From Candidatus Roslinia caecavium (GTDB taxonomy: Bacteria > Bacillota > Clostridia > Monoglobales > Monoglobaceae), in assembly GCA_904419955.1 (NCBI GenBank), contig CAJFTO010000005.1:40665-104664 (forward strand): a DNA stretch of 64,000 nucleotides, given 5' to 3'. The translations under genes and the position numbers were made by a program. The notes below the pieces were generated by a model, which was not told the origin of the DNA, searched no databases, and was given only the letters and a program-made list of their open reading frames with translations. Each line of letters begins with the position of its first letter. Positions within the stretch are counted from its first letter, which is position 1. Below are positions 33,705-43,020 of the stretch, in pieces.

Positions 33705-34178
33705 ATGGATAATGCGACAAGAGCCGTAAGGCTCGCGGTAAAGTACCTCTCTTCGAGAATGTATACCAAAAAAGAGCTTTACGACAAGCTCCTTCGGGCA
33801 AAATGCGGACGCGACGAGGCTGAAGAGGCCGTCGAGGCGGTTGCAGAGCAGGGGTATCTGGACGATTATAAGTACGCCGAGATGTATATTTTAGACTCCG
33901 CGAACCTGAATCATAAGGGCGAATACAGGATACGGCGCGAGCTCGCGCAGAAAGGCGTCCCGAGAGAGGATATAGACAGAGCGTTTTTAAATACCGACGC
34001 GGATATGAGAGGCGCGCTGGACGAATATGTGCGGCTCAGGTTCGATCCGGAGAGTATGAGCGGCTATAAGGAACGAGAAAAGTTCAAGGCTCAGCTGATA
34101 AGGCGCGGATACTCGCTGTCCGATATAAACGACAGCATCAACGAATTTCTGGAAACCGTCGAGAACGACGGCGAATAA
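33705..34178 (+). CDS. recX: Regulatory protein RecX
   Basis: A 157-residue RecX, three tandem three-helix repeats (SSRMYTKKELYDKLLRAKC; YLDDYKYAEMYI with RIRRELAQKGVPREDIDRAF; FKAQLIRRGYSLSDINDSINEFL). It binds RecA filaments and modulates their activity. It is placed directly behind recA, as in most Bacillota, with 5 bases between them. The start ATG lies close to the recA stop codon, with a weak GAAGAAG within the end of recA as ribosome binding site, suggesting translational coupling. Confidence 0.94.
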   Translation: MDNATRAVRLAVKYLSSRMYTKKELYDKLLRAKCGRDEAEEAVEAVAEQGYLDDYKYAEMYILDSANLNHKGEYRIRRELAQKGVPREDIDRAFLNTDADMRGALDEYVRLRFDPESMSGYKEREKFKAQLIRRGYSLSDINDSINEFLETVENDGE

Positions 34179-34201
34179 TTATTTAGTAAGGAAGATTTAT
34201 A

Positions 34202-35560
34202 TTGAGTAAAAATTTAAAGAGGATTTCCATAACCTCTCTCGGTTGTTCCAAAAATCTGATCGACAGCGAACAGATGAGAGGACTTTTGAAAGAGGCGGGC
34301 TACGAGCTATGGGAAAACGAGGAGGACGCCGACGTCATAATAGTTAATACCTGCGCTTTTATTGAAGCGGCGCAGACCGAGTCGATAGAGTGTATCTTAG
34401 AACTTGCGGGATATAAAAAACACGGCAAGGCTAAGGCGCTGATCGTGACCGGCTGTCTTGCGCAGAGGTATAAGGAACAGGTCGTAAGAGAGATCCCCGA
34501 GGTAGACGCTGTAGTCGGCGTAAACGAATACGACAAGATAATCGATGTCATAAAGTCGCTCGACGAGGGCGGCGAGCGGCCGGAAAATGTCAAAAAGATA
34601 AACTGCTCCGACCTGCCGATGGAATGCGGCGAACTTCCAAGAGAGAGGACGACTCCGGAATATACCGCGTTCTTGAAGATTGCGGAGGGTTGCGACAACC
34701 GATGTACATATTGCGTCATCCCATACATACGCGGCCGGTACAGGAGCAGAAAGATGGAGGACATAGTCGCGGAGGCCGAGAAGATGGCCGCGGAGGGCGT
34801 TAAGGAGCTGATAGTCATAGCTCAGGATACGACCAGATACGGCAAGGACATATACGGAGAATACAAACTCCCTGAATTGCTACAAAAGCTCTGTAGGATA
34901 GACGGGATAGAATGGGTGCGCGTGCACTATTGCTACCCCGAACTTGTGACCGACGAACTGATAGAGGTCATAGCGAAGGAGGATAAACTTTGCAACTACC
35001 TCGATATACCGATCCAACATTGCTCGGACAGAGTACTTAAGAGGATGGGGCGCAGGACGAACAAGGCGCAGATAGTCGGGCTGATAAAGAAGCTCCGTGA
35101 GAGGATACCGGATATCGTTATAAGGACTACGCTGCTCGTCGGATTCCCCGGCGAGACGGACGAGGACTTTGAGGAGCTCAGAGAATTCGTCGAGGAGACT
35201 AAATTCGACAGGCTCGGCGTCTTCGCTTACTCGAGAGAGGAGGACACGCCCGCGTACGACATGCCGGATCAGGTAGACGAAGAGATCAAGGAAGAGAGAC
35301 GCGACCTCATAATGCTGATCCAGTCCGGGATATCCGAGGAGCTCAACGAAGCTAAAATAGGAAGCGTGCAGAGGGTCTTGGTCGAAGATAAGGATGAGAT
35401 AATAAAAAGCTATTACGGCAGGACTTACGCGGATTCGACCGAGGTCGACGGCAAGGTCTTCTTCAAGTCGGACAAAGCCGTAAAGTCCGGAGATTTCGTA
35501 AATGTGAGGATAGATAGCAATTTGGAATACGATCTGTTCGGAGTTATGATTGAGAAATAA
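34202..35560 (+). CDS. rimO: Ribosomal protein S12 methylthiotransferase RimO
   Basis: A 452-residue radical SAM methylthiotransferase. The N-terminal MTTase domain holds three cluster cysteines in TSLGCSKNLIDSE, VNTCAFIE and VTGCLAQRY. The radical SAM motif is CDNRCTYC (Cys164, Cys168, Cys171), with RGRYRSR after it. A TRAM domain closes the protein (IGSVQRVLVEDKDE; GDFVNVRIDSNLEYDLFGVM). LGCSKNLIDSE rather than the MiaB pattern identifies RimO, which methylthiolates Asp of S12. The start is TTG with AAGGAAG upstream; no ATG is closer. It is the third gene of the recA cluster. Confidence 0.95.
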   Translation: MSKNLKRISITSLGCSKNLIDSEQMRGLLKEAGYELWENEEDADVIIVNTCAFIEAAQTESIECILELAGYKKHGKAKALIVTGCLAQRYKEQVVREIPEVDAVVGVNEYDKIIDVIKSLDEGGERPENVKKINCSDLPMECGELPRERTTPEYTAFLKIAEGCDNRCTYCVIPYIRGRYRSRKMEDIVAEAEKMAAEGVKELIVIAQDTTRYGKDIYGEYKLPELLQKLCRIDGIEWVRVHYCYPELVTDELIEVIAKEDKLCNYLDIPIQHCSDRVLKRMGRRTNKAQIVGLIKKLRERIPDIVIRTTLLVGFPGETDEDFEELREFVEETKFDRLGVFAYSREEDTPAYDMPDQVDEEIKEERRDLIMLIQSGISEELNEAKIGSVQRVLVEDKDEIIKSYYGRTYADSTEVDGKVFFKSDKAVKSGDFVNVRIDSNLEYDLFGVMIEK

Positions 35561-35579
35561 TTATTGGGAGATGAACGTA

Positions 35580-36146
35580 TTGAACACACCTAATAAACTG
35601 ACATTACTTAGAGTGGTATTGATACCCGTTTATATGATATTGTTTTTGGAATGCGGAAGAGTAGGTCTCTACCTCGCCTTGGCGGTGTTTATAATCGCCG
35701 CGCTGACAGATTGGCTGGACGGCAATATAGCGAGGCGTACGCGCCAGGTCACGACTTTCGGCAAGCTGATGGATCCGCTTGCGGATAAGCTGCTTACGCA
35801 GGCGGCGTTTATATGTTTTTTGGCGGTCGGAACGCCGTATATCAACGCGTGGGTCGTCATGATAATACTCGCCAGAGAGCTGCTGGTAACGGGCGTGAGG
35901 ATGCTCGCTATGGGCGAGCAGAGAGTAATAGCCGCGAGCATGCTCGGCAAGCTTAAGACGGTCTCGCAGTTTCTGCTGATAATAGTAACCCTTATCAACA
36001 GTATCGTCGAGACCTACAGAGAGCCGATGAGCGGCGGGATCGGTAACTTTTTCGTGCTTGTTTTGGTGATAATCACAGTCGCGCTGACCGTGTTGTCCGG
36101 CGTCGATTATGTGCTGAAAAACAAGAAGTTGATAACGTTTAAGTAA
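35580..36146 (+). CDS. pgsA: CDP-diacylglycerol-glycerol-3-phosphate 3-phosphatidyltransferase
   Basis: A 188-residue membrane protein with the CDP-alcohol phosphotransferase motif: DWLDGNIARRTRQVTTFGKLMDPLADK in two adjacent segments, giving D-G-A-R, G and D-D. It forms phosphatidylglycerolphosphate, the first committed step to PG and cardiolipin. Four to six hydrophobic helices are visible. Homologues begin NTPNKLTLLR, which fits the TTG at 35580 with GGGAG nine bases before it. The nearby ATG at 35571 abuts the ribosome binding site and is unlikely. The gene closes the recA-recX-rimO-pgsA run; its position upstream of plsX links it to lipid synthesis. Confidence 0.95.
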   Translation: MNTPNKLTLLRVVLIPVYMILFLECGRVGLYLALAVFIIAALTDWLDGNIARRTRQVTTFGKLMDPLADKLLTQAAFICFLAVGTPYINAWVVMIILARELLVTGVRMLAMGEQRVIAASMLGKLKTVSQFLLIIVTLINSIVETYREPMSGGIGNFFVLVLVIITVALTVLSGVDYVLKNKKLITFK

Positions 36147-36174
36147 CATATATTTTACGTAAACATTACAGCGC

Positions 36175-36202
36175 TTGCTATTTATAAATATAACTATATA
36201 AT
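36175..36202 (+). promoter_or_regulatory. Promoter of the fatty-acid cluster
   Basis: TTGCTA (36175-36180), 16 bases, TATAAT (36197-36202). No FapR-type TTAGTACC palindrome was found around it. Confidence 0.6.
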
Positions 36203-36398
36203 AGTTAAGGGCTTATGGATAATTAGCTGTTAAAGGATAGGGCGTAGATTGCGGCTTAGCGGAGCGGCTTGCGTCTGTTGGATCTGATAAGAAATTACAG
36301 GCGTTGCCGCCTTATCGCGGTATTACGCAGACTAATTCTTTTTAATTTTAAGCGTACGTATTATTTATATTTTTAGGAATCGGGGCTGAGAAGGTTTT
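36203..36398 (+). other. Structured 5' leader of the fatty-acid cluster
   Basis: About 190 bases precede plsX. GATAAG/CTTATC encloses an inner GGCG/CGCC hairpin, and GTCTG/CAGAC may close around it. A T-rich stretch (TTCTTTTTAATTTT) follows, resembling an attenuator. It has no match to a riboswitch I know. Confidence 0.4.
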
Positions 36399-37436
36399 AT
36401 GATAATAGTTGTTGACGCCATGGGCGGAGATAACGCGCCCGCGGAAATAGTAAAAGGCTGCGCGGCCGCGAGTATGGATTTTTCAGATAAGATTACAAAG
36501 ATTAAGCTTGTTGGAAGAAAGAACGAAATAGCCGCGTGTTTGAGCGATCTAAAATACGACGCGGGCAGGATAGAGATAGTGGACGCGCCCGACGTTATAA
36601 CCGGAGACGACGACCCTACAGTCGCTATACGGCAAAAGAAAGATTCCTCGCTGAGAAGAGCGCTCGATATGGTGCATCACGGCGAGGGCGACGTAATGGT
36701 GAGCGCGGGGAATACGGGCGCTCTTATTGCGGGGGCTACTCTTATTGTTAAGCGGATCAAAGGCGTTCGCCGCGTCGCGCTCGCGCCGATCATGCCGTCC
36801 GAGAAGGGCTGTTTTTTGCTGGTTGACGCAGGCGCCAACACGGAGTGCACGCCCGCGTTTCTAAAGCAATTCGCTATAATGGGTTCCATATATATGGAAA
36901 AAATAATGAATATACCGAGGCCGAGGGTAGGGCTTGTGAATATAGGATCCGAGGATAAAAAAGGAACGGATACCGTTGTAGAGACGAACGCGGCGCTCAA
37001 GGAAACGCCTATAAACTATATAGGCTATATAGAGGGACGCGAGATCCCGATAGGCGAGGCGGACGTCGTAGTTTGCGACGGCTTTACCGGCAACGTGATC
37101 CTCAAGTTTATGGAGGGCATGGGTATAGTAATGTACTCCTTGATAAAAGATATATTTACTAAAAATCTTAAGACCAAGCTGGCGGCGCTTATGGTCAAGG
37201 CCGGCCTTAAGAATTTTAAAAAGACGATGGATTATACCGAATACGGCGGAGCGCCAATACTCGGCGCGTCTATGCCGGTGATAAAGGCTCACGGCAGTTC
37301 CAACGCCAAGGCTTTCTACCACGCGATAGGCCAGGCGATAAGTACTGTAGAGAGCGATCTTATAGGCGAAATCAAAGAGAATTTGGCAAAATACGGGGAT
37401 AAGTGCCCGGCGTCAGGAGATGAGATAAATGGATAA
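36399..37436 (+). CDS. plsX: Phosphate acyltransferase PlsX
   Basis: A 345-residue PlsX converting acyl-ACP to acyl-phosphate, the donor for PlsY. Conserved blocks are VVDAMGGDNAPAEIVKGC, MVSAGNTGALIAGATL, RPRVGLVNIGSEDKKGTD, VCDGFTGNVILKFMEG and GGAPILGASMPVIKAHGSSNAKAFYHAI. The ATG follows AGAAGG. It overlaps fabH by 8 bases, so the two are translationally coupled. First gene of plsX-fabH-fabK-fabD-fabG-acpP-fabF. Confidence 0.97.
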   Translation: MIIVVDAMGGDNAPAEIVKGCAAASMDFSDKITKIKLVGRKNEIAACLSDLKYDAGRIEIVDAPDVITGDDDPTVAIRQKKDSSLRRALDMVHHGEGDVMVSAGNTGALIAGATLIVKRIKGVRRVALAPIMPSEKGCFLLVDAGANTECTPAFLKQFAIMGSIYMEKIMNIPRPRVGLVNIGSEDKKGTDTVVETNAALKETPINYIGYIEGREIPIGEADVVVCDGFTGNVILKFMEGMGIVMYSLIKDIFTKNLKTKLAALMVKAGLKNFKKTMDYTEYGGAPILGASMPVIKAHGSSNAKAFYHAIGQAISTVESDLIGEIKENLAKYGDKCPASGDEING

Positions 37437-38415
37437 AAAAAGAGCTAAGATAATCGGCGTTGGCAAATATCTGCCCGATAAGATCTTATCGAACGCAGAT
37501 CTTGAAAAGATGGTCGACACGTCGGATGAATGGATAACAAAAAGAGTTGGAATAAAGGAACGCAGGATATCCGAGCCGGACGTGTACTCGTCCGATTTGG
37601 GTACGGAAGCGGCTTTGAACGCCGTTAAGGACTCGGGGATCTCTCCCGAGGAGATAGATCTGATAATCGCTGCGGGAGTTACGCCGGATATGTACACTCC
37701 GTCAGTATCGTGTATGATACAGGCGAAGATTGGCGCCGTAAACGCGGCGGCGTTCGATCTTAACGCGGCTTGTCCGGGATTTGTGTTCGCGCTTACGACA
37801 GCGACGCAGTTTATAGAAAACGGAATGTACAAGACCGTGTTGGTAGTAGCGTGCGATTGCTTGTCCAAGGTGACCGAGTACAAAGACCGCGCGACTTGCG
37901 TGCTCTTCGGCGACGGCGCCGGAGCGGCTATTTTGCAGGCGACGGACGAGGATACGGGAGTGCTTTCGTGTTGTCTCGGTTCGGACGGCGCGTCGGGCGA
38001 TAAAATTACGATCCCCGGTATTCGCGTCGACGAGGAGGAGAAGGAAAAAAGACCGTTCGGAAACTACAGAACGCTTTGGATGGACGGCGGCGCCGTATAT
38101 AAATTCGCGGTAAAGACGATGTCCGCGTCGGCGGCCAAGGTCATCGAAGACGCGGGCGTTACGATAGACGATATAGCGCAGATAATACCGCATCAGGCGA
38201 ATCAGAGGATAATAGACGGCGCGAGAAAGCGCCTCGGCTGCGCCGAGGAGAAGATGTTCTCAAACATCAGCAAATACGGAAATATGTCGGCCGCGTGCAT
38301 ACCGGTCGCTATTTGCGAGGCTATCGAGGAAGGCAAGATAAAGAGAGGCGACCTGTTTGTTATCGTCAGCATGGGCGGAGGTCTCGCTTGGGGCAGCGCG
38401 CTCATAAGATATTGA
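37429..38415 (+). CDS. fabH: Beta-ketoacyl-ACP synthase III
   Basis: A 328-residue KAS III that condenses acetyl-CoA (or branched acyl-CoA) with malonyl-ACP to start fatty acid synthesis. The catalytic triad is Cys115 (DLNAACPGFVFAL), His255 (IIPHQANQRII) and Asn285 (NISKYGNMSAA). The terminal GGGLAWGSALIRY is typical. Start ATG overlaps the end of plsX and is served by AGGAGATGAG. Substrate preference for straight or branched primers is not deducible here. Confidence 0.97.
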   Translation: MDKKRAKIIGVGKYLPDKILSNADLEKMVDTSDEWITKRVGIKERRISEPDVYSSDLGTEAALNAVKDSGISPEEIDLIIAAGVTPDMYTPSVSCMIQAKIGAVNAAAFDLNAACPGFVFALTTATQFIENGMYKTVLVVACDCLSKVTEYKDRATCVLFGDGAGAAILQATDEDTGVLSCCLGSDGASGDKITIPGIRVDEEEKEKRPFGNYRTLWMDGGAVYKFAVKTMSASAAKVIEDAGVTIDDIAQIIPHQANQRIIDGARKRLGCAEEKMFSNISKYGNMSAACIPVAICEAIEEGKIKRGDLFVIVSMGGGLAWGSALIRY

Positions 38416-38486
38416 CGGATCGGTCGGGCGTTATAACAAGAGAAGATATTATACGATCAATATATTACAGAGATGAGGTAGTGAAA

Positions 38487-39398
38487 TTGAGTAACAGAAT
38501 ATGCGAACTGCTGGGGATAGAGTATCCTATAATTCAAGGCGGTATGGCGTGGGTGGCTACCGCGGAGCTCGCGGCGGCCGTATCTAACGGAGGCGGTCTG
38601 GGCTTGATAGCCGCGGGCAACGCTCCGGCGGATATCGTGAGAGAACAGATCAAGAAAGCGAGAGAGCTTACGGATAAGCCGTTCGGAGTAAACGTCATGA
38701 TGATGTCGCCGTATGCGGACGAGGTCATGAAGATGATAATCGAAGAGAAGCCGGCGGTAGTAGCTACCGGAGCCGGAAATCCGGGCAAGTATATCCCCGA
38801 CCTCAAGGCGTCGGGAATAAAGGTGATGCCGGTAATAGCGAGCGTAGCTTTGGCTAAGAGAATGGAGAAAGCCGGAGCCGACGCGATCATAGCCGAGGGT
38901 ACGGAAGCCGGCGGACATATAGGCGAACTCACCACTATGGTCCTCACTCCGCAGGTAGTGGACGCGGTAAGCATACCGGTCGTATCGGCGGGAGGATACG
39001 CCGACAGCCGCGGTACAAAAGCGGCGTTCGCGCTCGGAGCCGACGGGATTCAGGTTGGAACGAGGTTTATATGCTCGACCGAGTGTATCGCGCACGATAA
39101 CTATAAACAGGCGGTCATAAAGGCCAAGGACAGAGACGCCGTAGTTACCGGCCGCAGTACCGGAGCCCCGGTTCGCGCGCTTAAGAATAAGCTCACCAGA
39201 GAATACGAGCGGCTTGAGAAGTCGGGCGCGTCCTTCGAGGAGGTAGAGGCCCTCGGCGTCGGCGGGCTCAGACGTGCTTTCCAGGACGGAGACGTTGAAA
39301 ACGGCTCGCTGATGGCGGGACAGAGCGCGGCTATGGTTCACGACATAAAGCCCTGCGCGGAGATAATCAAGGATTTCTTTGACGGCGTGGAGTTTTAG
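38487..39398 (+). CDS. fabK: Enoyl-ACP reductase FabK
   Basis: A 303-residue FMN-binding TIM-barrel reductase of the nitronate monooxygenase-like group, the FabK-type enoyl reductase of Streptococcus and Clostridia. Motifs are IEYPIIQGGMAWVATAELAAAVSNGGGLG (in two pieces), VMMMSPYADEV, IAEGTEAGGHIGELTTM and GADGIQVGTRFICSTEC. GAGG lies 8 bases before the TTG at 38487; a longer frame reaching into fabH is not real. FabK replaces FabI, so this organism's elongation reductase is probably triclosan-insensitive, as known for the family. Confidence 0.95.
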   Translation: MSNRICELLGIEYPIIQGGMAWVATAELAAAVSNGGGLGLIAAGNAPADIVREQIKKARELTDKPFGVNVMMMSPYADEVMKMIIEEKPAVVATGAGNPGKYIPDLKASGIKVMPVIASVALAKRMEKAGADAIIAEGTEAGGHIGELTTMVLTPQVVDAVSIPVVSAGGYADSRGTKAAFALGADGIQVGTRFICSTECIAHDNYKQAVIKAKDRDAVVTGRSTGAPVRALKNKLTREYERLEKSGASFEEVEALGVGGLRRAFQDGDVENGSLMAGQSAAMVHDIKPCAEIIKDFFDGVEF

Positions 39399-39460
39399 GA
39401 TAGATATGGAGCGCGTTTGCGCGCTTAATTTTGATTATTAGAAAGTGGGAGAAAGAATAT

Positions 39461-40396
39461 ATGAAAACGGCATTTTTATTTGCGGGTCAAGGCTCGCAGG
39501 CTATAGGAATGGGAAAAGAGCTTTGCGAGAACTTTGAAGCGGCGGACAGCGTTTTCGACCAGGCTTCGGACGCGCTGGGCTTCGATATAAAGAAGATGAT
39601 CTGGGAAGGCGACACCGAAACTCTTATGATAACCGAAAACACGCAGCCGGCGATACTTACGATGTCGGTAGCGGCGCTCAGAGTGGTCGAGAGCCTCGGG
39701 ATAAAGCCGGACGTCGTAGCCGGACTTAGTCTCGGCGAGTATACGGCTCACGTAGCGGCGGGAAGCCTTGATTTTGCGGACGCGGTTCCGCTTGTCAGAA
39801 AAAGAGGAAAATATATGCAGGAAGCGGTTCCGCTCGGAGTGGGCGGAATGGCGGTCATCCTTGGAATGGACGAGCAGGCGGTAAGAGATATTTGCGCCGA
39901 CGCGACCGCTAAGGGCGACGGTACTGTAGAGCCGGCCAACTTCAACTGCCCCGGTCAGATAGCCGTAGCCGGCAAGAAAGAGGCCGTCGAGCATGCGATA
40001 GAGATCGCTAAGGAGAGGGGCGCGAAGCGCGCGATGGCGCTGCCGGTATCGGCTCCGTTCCACACTTCGTTCCTCAAGAGCGCGGGAGAAAAGCTCGCTG
40101 TCGAGCTTGAGAAGGTCGAGTTCAAAGAGCTGAAAGTTCCGCTTATAACCAACGTCACCGGCGACTATGTAAAGAGTAGCGCGGATATAAAGGAACTTCT
40201 CGTAAGGCAGGTATCTTCGCCGGTCATGTTCGAGGCGAGCCTTAGAAGAATGATAGCCGACGGCGTGGACACGTTTATAGAGATGGGCCCCGGCAAGGCG
40301 CTCAGCGGTTTCGTCAAGAAGATAGATAGGAGCCTTAACATATATAACGTCGAGGATATGGCTACGTTCGAAAAGCTTAAGGCCGCGCTTGCGTAA
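39461..40396 (+). CDS. fabD: Malonyl-CoA:ACP transacylase
   Basis: A 311-residue FabD transferring malonyl from CoA to ACP. The nucleophile is Ser90 in VAGLSLGEYTAHVAAG; the usual His before Ser is Leu here, as in some Clostridia sequences. FAGQGSQAIGMG begins the fold, and the second catalytic His is in SAPFHTSFLKSAG. The TGGGAG Shine-Dalgarno fits the ATG at 39461; an upstream ATG at 39431 lacks one. It sits between fabK and fabG in the standard order. Confidence 0.97.
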   Translation: MKTAFLFAGQGSQAIGMGKELCENFEAADSVFDQASDALGFDIKKMIWEGDTETLMITENTQPAILTMSVAALRVVESLGIKPDVVAGLSLGEYTAHVAAGSLDFADAVPLVRKRGKYMQEAVPLGVGGMAVILGMDEQAVRDICADATAKGDGTVEPANFNCPGQIAVAGKKEAVEHAIEIAKERGAKRAMALPVSAPFHTSFLKSAGEKLAVELEKVEFKELKVPLITNVTGDYVKSSADIKELLVRQVSSPVMFEASLRRMIADGVDTFIEMGPGKALSGFVKKIDRSLNIYNVEDMATFEKLKAALA

Positions 40397-40462
40397 TTGA
40401 ATCAAAAATAAATTTAGATAAGATATAAGTTAAGATTACGCAAAGAAAGAAGGGGAGATAAA

Positions 40463-41215
40463 ATGGAATTTAAAGATAAATGCGTTATCGTTACCGGCAG
40501 CGCGCGCGGGATCGGAAAGGAGATCGCTCTCAAATTCGGGAGCGAGGGCGCGAACGTAGTCGTTTGCGATATCGATATAGAAGGTCAGGACGCGGTCGCT
40601 CAGTCGGTATGCGACGAGATAAAGGCGGTCGGAGGAGACGCGGCGTATATCTTGGGCGACGTTTCCAAGCCTGAAAATACGGATAATATAATAAAATTCG
40701 CAAAGGATAAGTTCGGACGGATAGACGTTATAGTAAACAACGCCGGCATCACCAGGGATAACCTTATAATGCGTATGAGCGAGGCCGACTGGGACGCGGT
40801 GCTCACCGTAAACCTAAAGGGCGCGTTCAATATGATCAAGTCGGCTACCCGCACGATGATGAAACAGCGTTTCGGCTGCTTTATAAATATGGCGTCGGTA
40901 TCCGGCGTTATGGGAAACGCGGGTCAGGCTAACTACTCCGCGTCCAAAGCCGGTCTTATCGGGCTTACCAAGTCAGTGGCTAAGGAGCTCGCGTCGCGTA
41001 ATATACGCGCGAACGCAATAGCTCCCGGTTTCATCCAGACCGCTATGACCGATAAGCTGCCCGAGGACGTGAGAAAGTCGTATATGGCGGCGATACCGCT
41101 CGGAAAATTCGGTCAGGTTGAGGATATAGCCAACTTAGCGCTGTTTTTGGCGAGCGACAGAGCAAAATATATAACAGGTCAAGTAATAAATGTTGACGGC
41201 GGGCTTGTTATGTGA
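40463..41215 (+). CDS. fabG: 3-oxoacyl-ACP reductase
   Basis: A 250-residue short-chain dehydrogenase. The cofactor motif is VTGSARGIGKEIA, followed by NNAGITRDNLIMRM. Catalytic residues are Ser145 (MASVSGVMGN), Tyr158 and Lys162 (YSASKAG), and the C-terminal INVDGGLVM is the FabG ending. It reduces 3-ketoacyl-ACP with NADPH. GAAGGGGAG precedes the ATG. The intervening gap to acpP is 76 bases. Confidence 0.97.
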   Translation: MEFKDKCVIVTGSARGIGKEIALKFGSEGANVVVCDIDIEGQDAVAQSVCDEIKAVGGDAAYILGDVSKPENTDNIIKFAKDKFGRIDVIVNNAGITRDNLIMRMSEADWDAVLTVNLKGAFNMIKSATRTMMKQRFGCFINMASVSGVMGNAGQANYSASKAGLIGLTKSVAKELASRNIRANAIAPGFIQTAMTDKLPEDVRKSYMAAIPLGKFGQVEDIANLALFLASDRAKYITGQVINVDGGLVM

Positions 41216-41291
41216 TATAAATACTTAGTAAAGAAATAACATGTGTTATTTTACACAATATTTTCAATTATAAAATATGGAGGAAACTAAA

Positions 41292-41522
41292 ATGGAAATT
41301 TTTGACAAAGTTAAAGAGATCACAGTCGAGCAGTTGGGATGCGAAGAGGACGCGGTAACGCCCGAGGCTTCTTTCGTAGACGATTTGGAAGCTGATTCTT
41401 TGGACGTAGTTGAATTGATGATGGCTCTTGAAGAAGAATTCGACATCGAGATCCCGGACGAAGACGCTGAGAAGATCTCGACCGTAAACGACGCGGTAAA
41501 TTATATCAAAGACAACCAGTAA
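41292..41522 (+). CDS. acpP: Acyl carrier protein
   Basis: A 76-residue acidic ACP with the phosphopantetheine attachment Ser36 in [19 protein letters not shown]. It carries growing acyl chains in fatty acid synthesis and donates to PlsX. The GGAGG six bases upstream of the ATG at 41292 marks the start; an ATG five codons earlier overlaps the Shine-Dalgarno. A GC-rich hairpin after the gene may end or attenuate the transcript before fabF. Confidence 0.98.
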   Translation: MEIFDKVKEITVEQLGCEEDAVTPEASFVDDLEADSLDVVELMMALEEEFDIEIPDEDAEKISTVNDAVNYIKDNQ

Positions 41523-41531
41523 TTGACAGTA

Positions 41532-41556
41532 CGGGTTTGGGGCGAACCCCCGAACC
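41532..41556 (+). terminator. Strong hairpin between acpP and fabF
   Basis: GGGTTTGGGG, CGAA loop, CCCCCGAACCC. There is no T tract, so it may stabilise the abundant acpP mRNA or act as a partial terminator rather than end transcription. Confidence 0.5.
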
Positions 41557-41701
41557 CATAGAGAGATTTACACTTGGCGCCGGGCGGTATCTTTTTCGGC
41601 GGGTGCGGCGAATTGGCGGCGGGCGTTTCGGTTTTGATTGTAAGTCTCTTTATGCGCTATTTAGCCGGGTATTTAAGATGGATTTTTAGGAGGATAAGAT
41701 T

Positions 41702-42940
41702 ATGAAAAGAGCTGTAATAACGGGCGTGGGAGCAGTAACGCCTGTGGGCGTCGGTAAAGACGAAATGTGGAAGAATATCAAGGACGGCGTGTCAGGGATA
41801 GGAATAATAAGCAAATTCGATCCCACGGATTTCGCATGTCGCGTGGCGGCCGAGGTCAAGGACTTCGACGTTACGAAGTATATAGAGAAAAAAGAAGCTA
41901 AGCGTATGGATCTTTTTGTTCAGTACGCGGTAGCCGCGGCCAAGATGGCGGTCGAGGATTCGGGTATCGACATGAGCGCGGAGGATCCGACGAGATGCGG
42001 CGTTATAGCCGGTTCCGGTATAGGCGGTATAGGAACGCTCTGCGAACAGCACAAGAAGCTTTTGGACAGAGGTCCGAGCAAGGTATCTCCGTTTATGATA
42101 CCTATGATGATCTCAAATATGGCCGTTGGACAGATCGCGATAGCGTTTAACTGTAAGGGCGTCAATCTGACGACCGTTTCGGCGTGCGCGTCGGGCACGG
42201 ACGCTATAGGTCAGGCGCTGCTCGCGATCAGACGCGGCGACGCCGACGTTATTTTCGCGGGCGGAAGCGAGGCTACCATAAACGAACTCGCGCTGGCCGG
42301 ATTCGCGTCGATGAAAGCGCTGACCACCAGAAACGACACGCCGGATAAGGCGTGCTCGCCGTTCGATAAGAACAGAGACGGCTTTATAATGGGCGAAGGC
42401 GCGGGCATAATGATAATAGAAGAGCTCGAGCATGCCAAGAAGAGAGGCGCGCATATAATCGCGGAGCTGGTCGGCTACGGTTCGACTAACGACGCATATC
42501 ACATAACCGCTCCCGCTCCGGAAGGCGAAGGCGGCGCCAGATGCATGGAACTCGCTGTAAAGGACGCCGGGATCGAGCCGGAGGCGGTAGATTACATAAA
42601 CGCTCACGGCACGTCTACGCCGTATAACGATAAGTTTGAGACCGCGGCTATAAAGACGGTGTTTAAAGATCATGCGTATAAGCTGGCGGTAAGCTCGACC
42701 AAGTCTATGACCGGACATATGCTCGGAGCCGCGGGCGGAGTTGAAGGTATAATAACCGCTCTGGCTATTGAGGACGATTATCTGCCGCCGACGATCAACT
42801 ACGAGACGCCCGATCCGGAATGCGATCTGGACTACGTGCCGAATAAGGGCCGCGAAGCTAAGATAAACTATGCGGTATCCAACTCGCTCGGATTTGGCGG
42901 TCATAATGCAAGTATCGTTTTGAAGAAATATACAGAATAG
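41702..42940 (+). CDS. fabF: Beta-ketoacyl-ACP synthase II
   Basis: A 412-residue KAS II elongating acyl-ACP with malonyl-ACP. The Cys-His-His triad is Cys162 ([16 protein letters not shown]), His302 ([13 protein letters not shown]) and His339 ([17 protein letters not shown]). The C-terminal [17 protein letters not shown] is typical. AGGAGG sits 8 bases before the ATG. A strong terminator ends the cluster. Confidence 0.98.
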   Translation: MKRAVITGVGAVTPVGVGKDEMWKNIKDGVSGIGIISKFDPTDFACRVAAEVKDFDVTKYIEKKEAKRMDLFVQYAVAAAKMAVEDSGIDMSAEDPTRCGVIAGSGIGGIGTLCEQHKKLLDRGPSKVSPFMIPMMISNMAVGQIAIAFNCKGVNLTTVSACASGTDAIGQALLAIRRGDADVIFAGGSEATINELALAGFASMKALTTRNDTPDKACSPFDKNRDGFIMGEGAGIMIIEELEHAKKRGAHIIAELVGYGSTNDAYHITAPAPEGEGGARCMELAVKDAGIEPEAVDYINAHGTSTPYNDKFETAAIKTVFKDHAYKLAVSSTKSMTGHMLGAAGGVEGIITALAIEDDYLPPTINYETPDPECDLDYVPNKGREAKINYAVSNSLGFGGHNASIVLKKYTE

Positions 42941-42961
42941 CGGAAATTGAGTTGAGACGGG

Positions 42962-42990
42962 ATAGGGATTTGGTTTCAAATCCCTATTTT
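42962..42990 (+). terminator. Terminator after fabF
   Basis: Perfect 11-bp stem ATAGGGATTTG/CAAATCCCTAT with a 4-base loop and a T-rich tail. Confidence 0.92.
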
Positions 42991-43020
42991 ATTATATGCA
43001 GGCGTAAGGGGTGATATTGA

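Noticed and set aside
32623..33801. 392-residue open frame antisense to recA and recX
   Set aside because: Codon-bias shadow of recA; composition (Arg, Leu, Tyr runs) is not protein-like.
38457..40405. Two long minus-strand frames opposite fabK and fabD
   Set aside because: Mirror frames of real genes with no starts and no recognisable domain.
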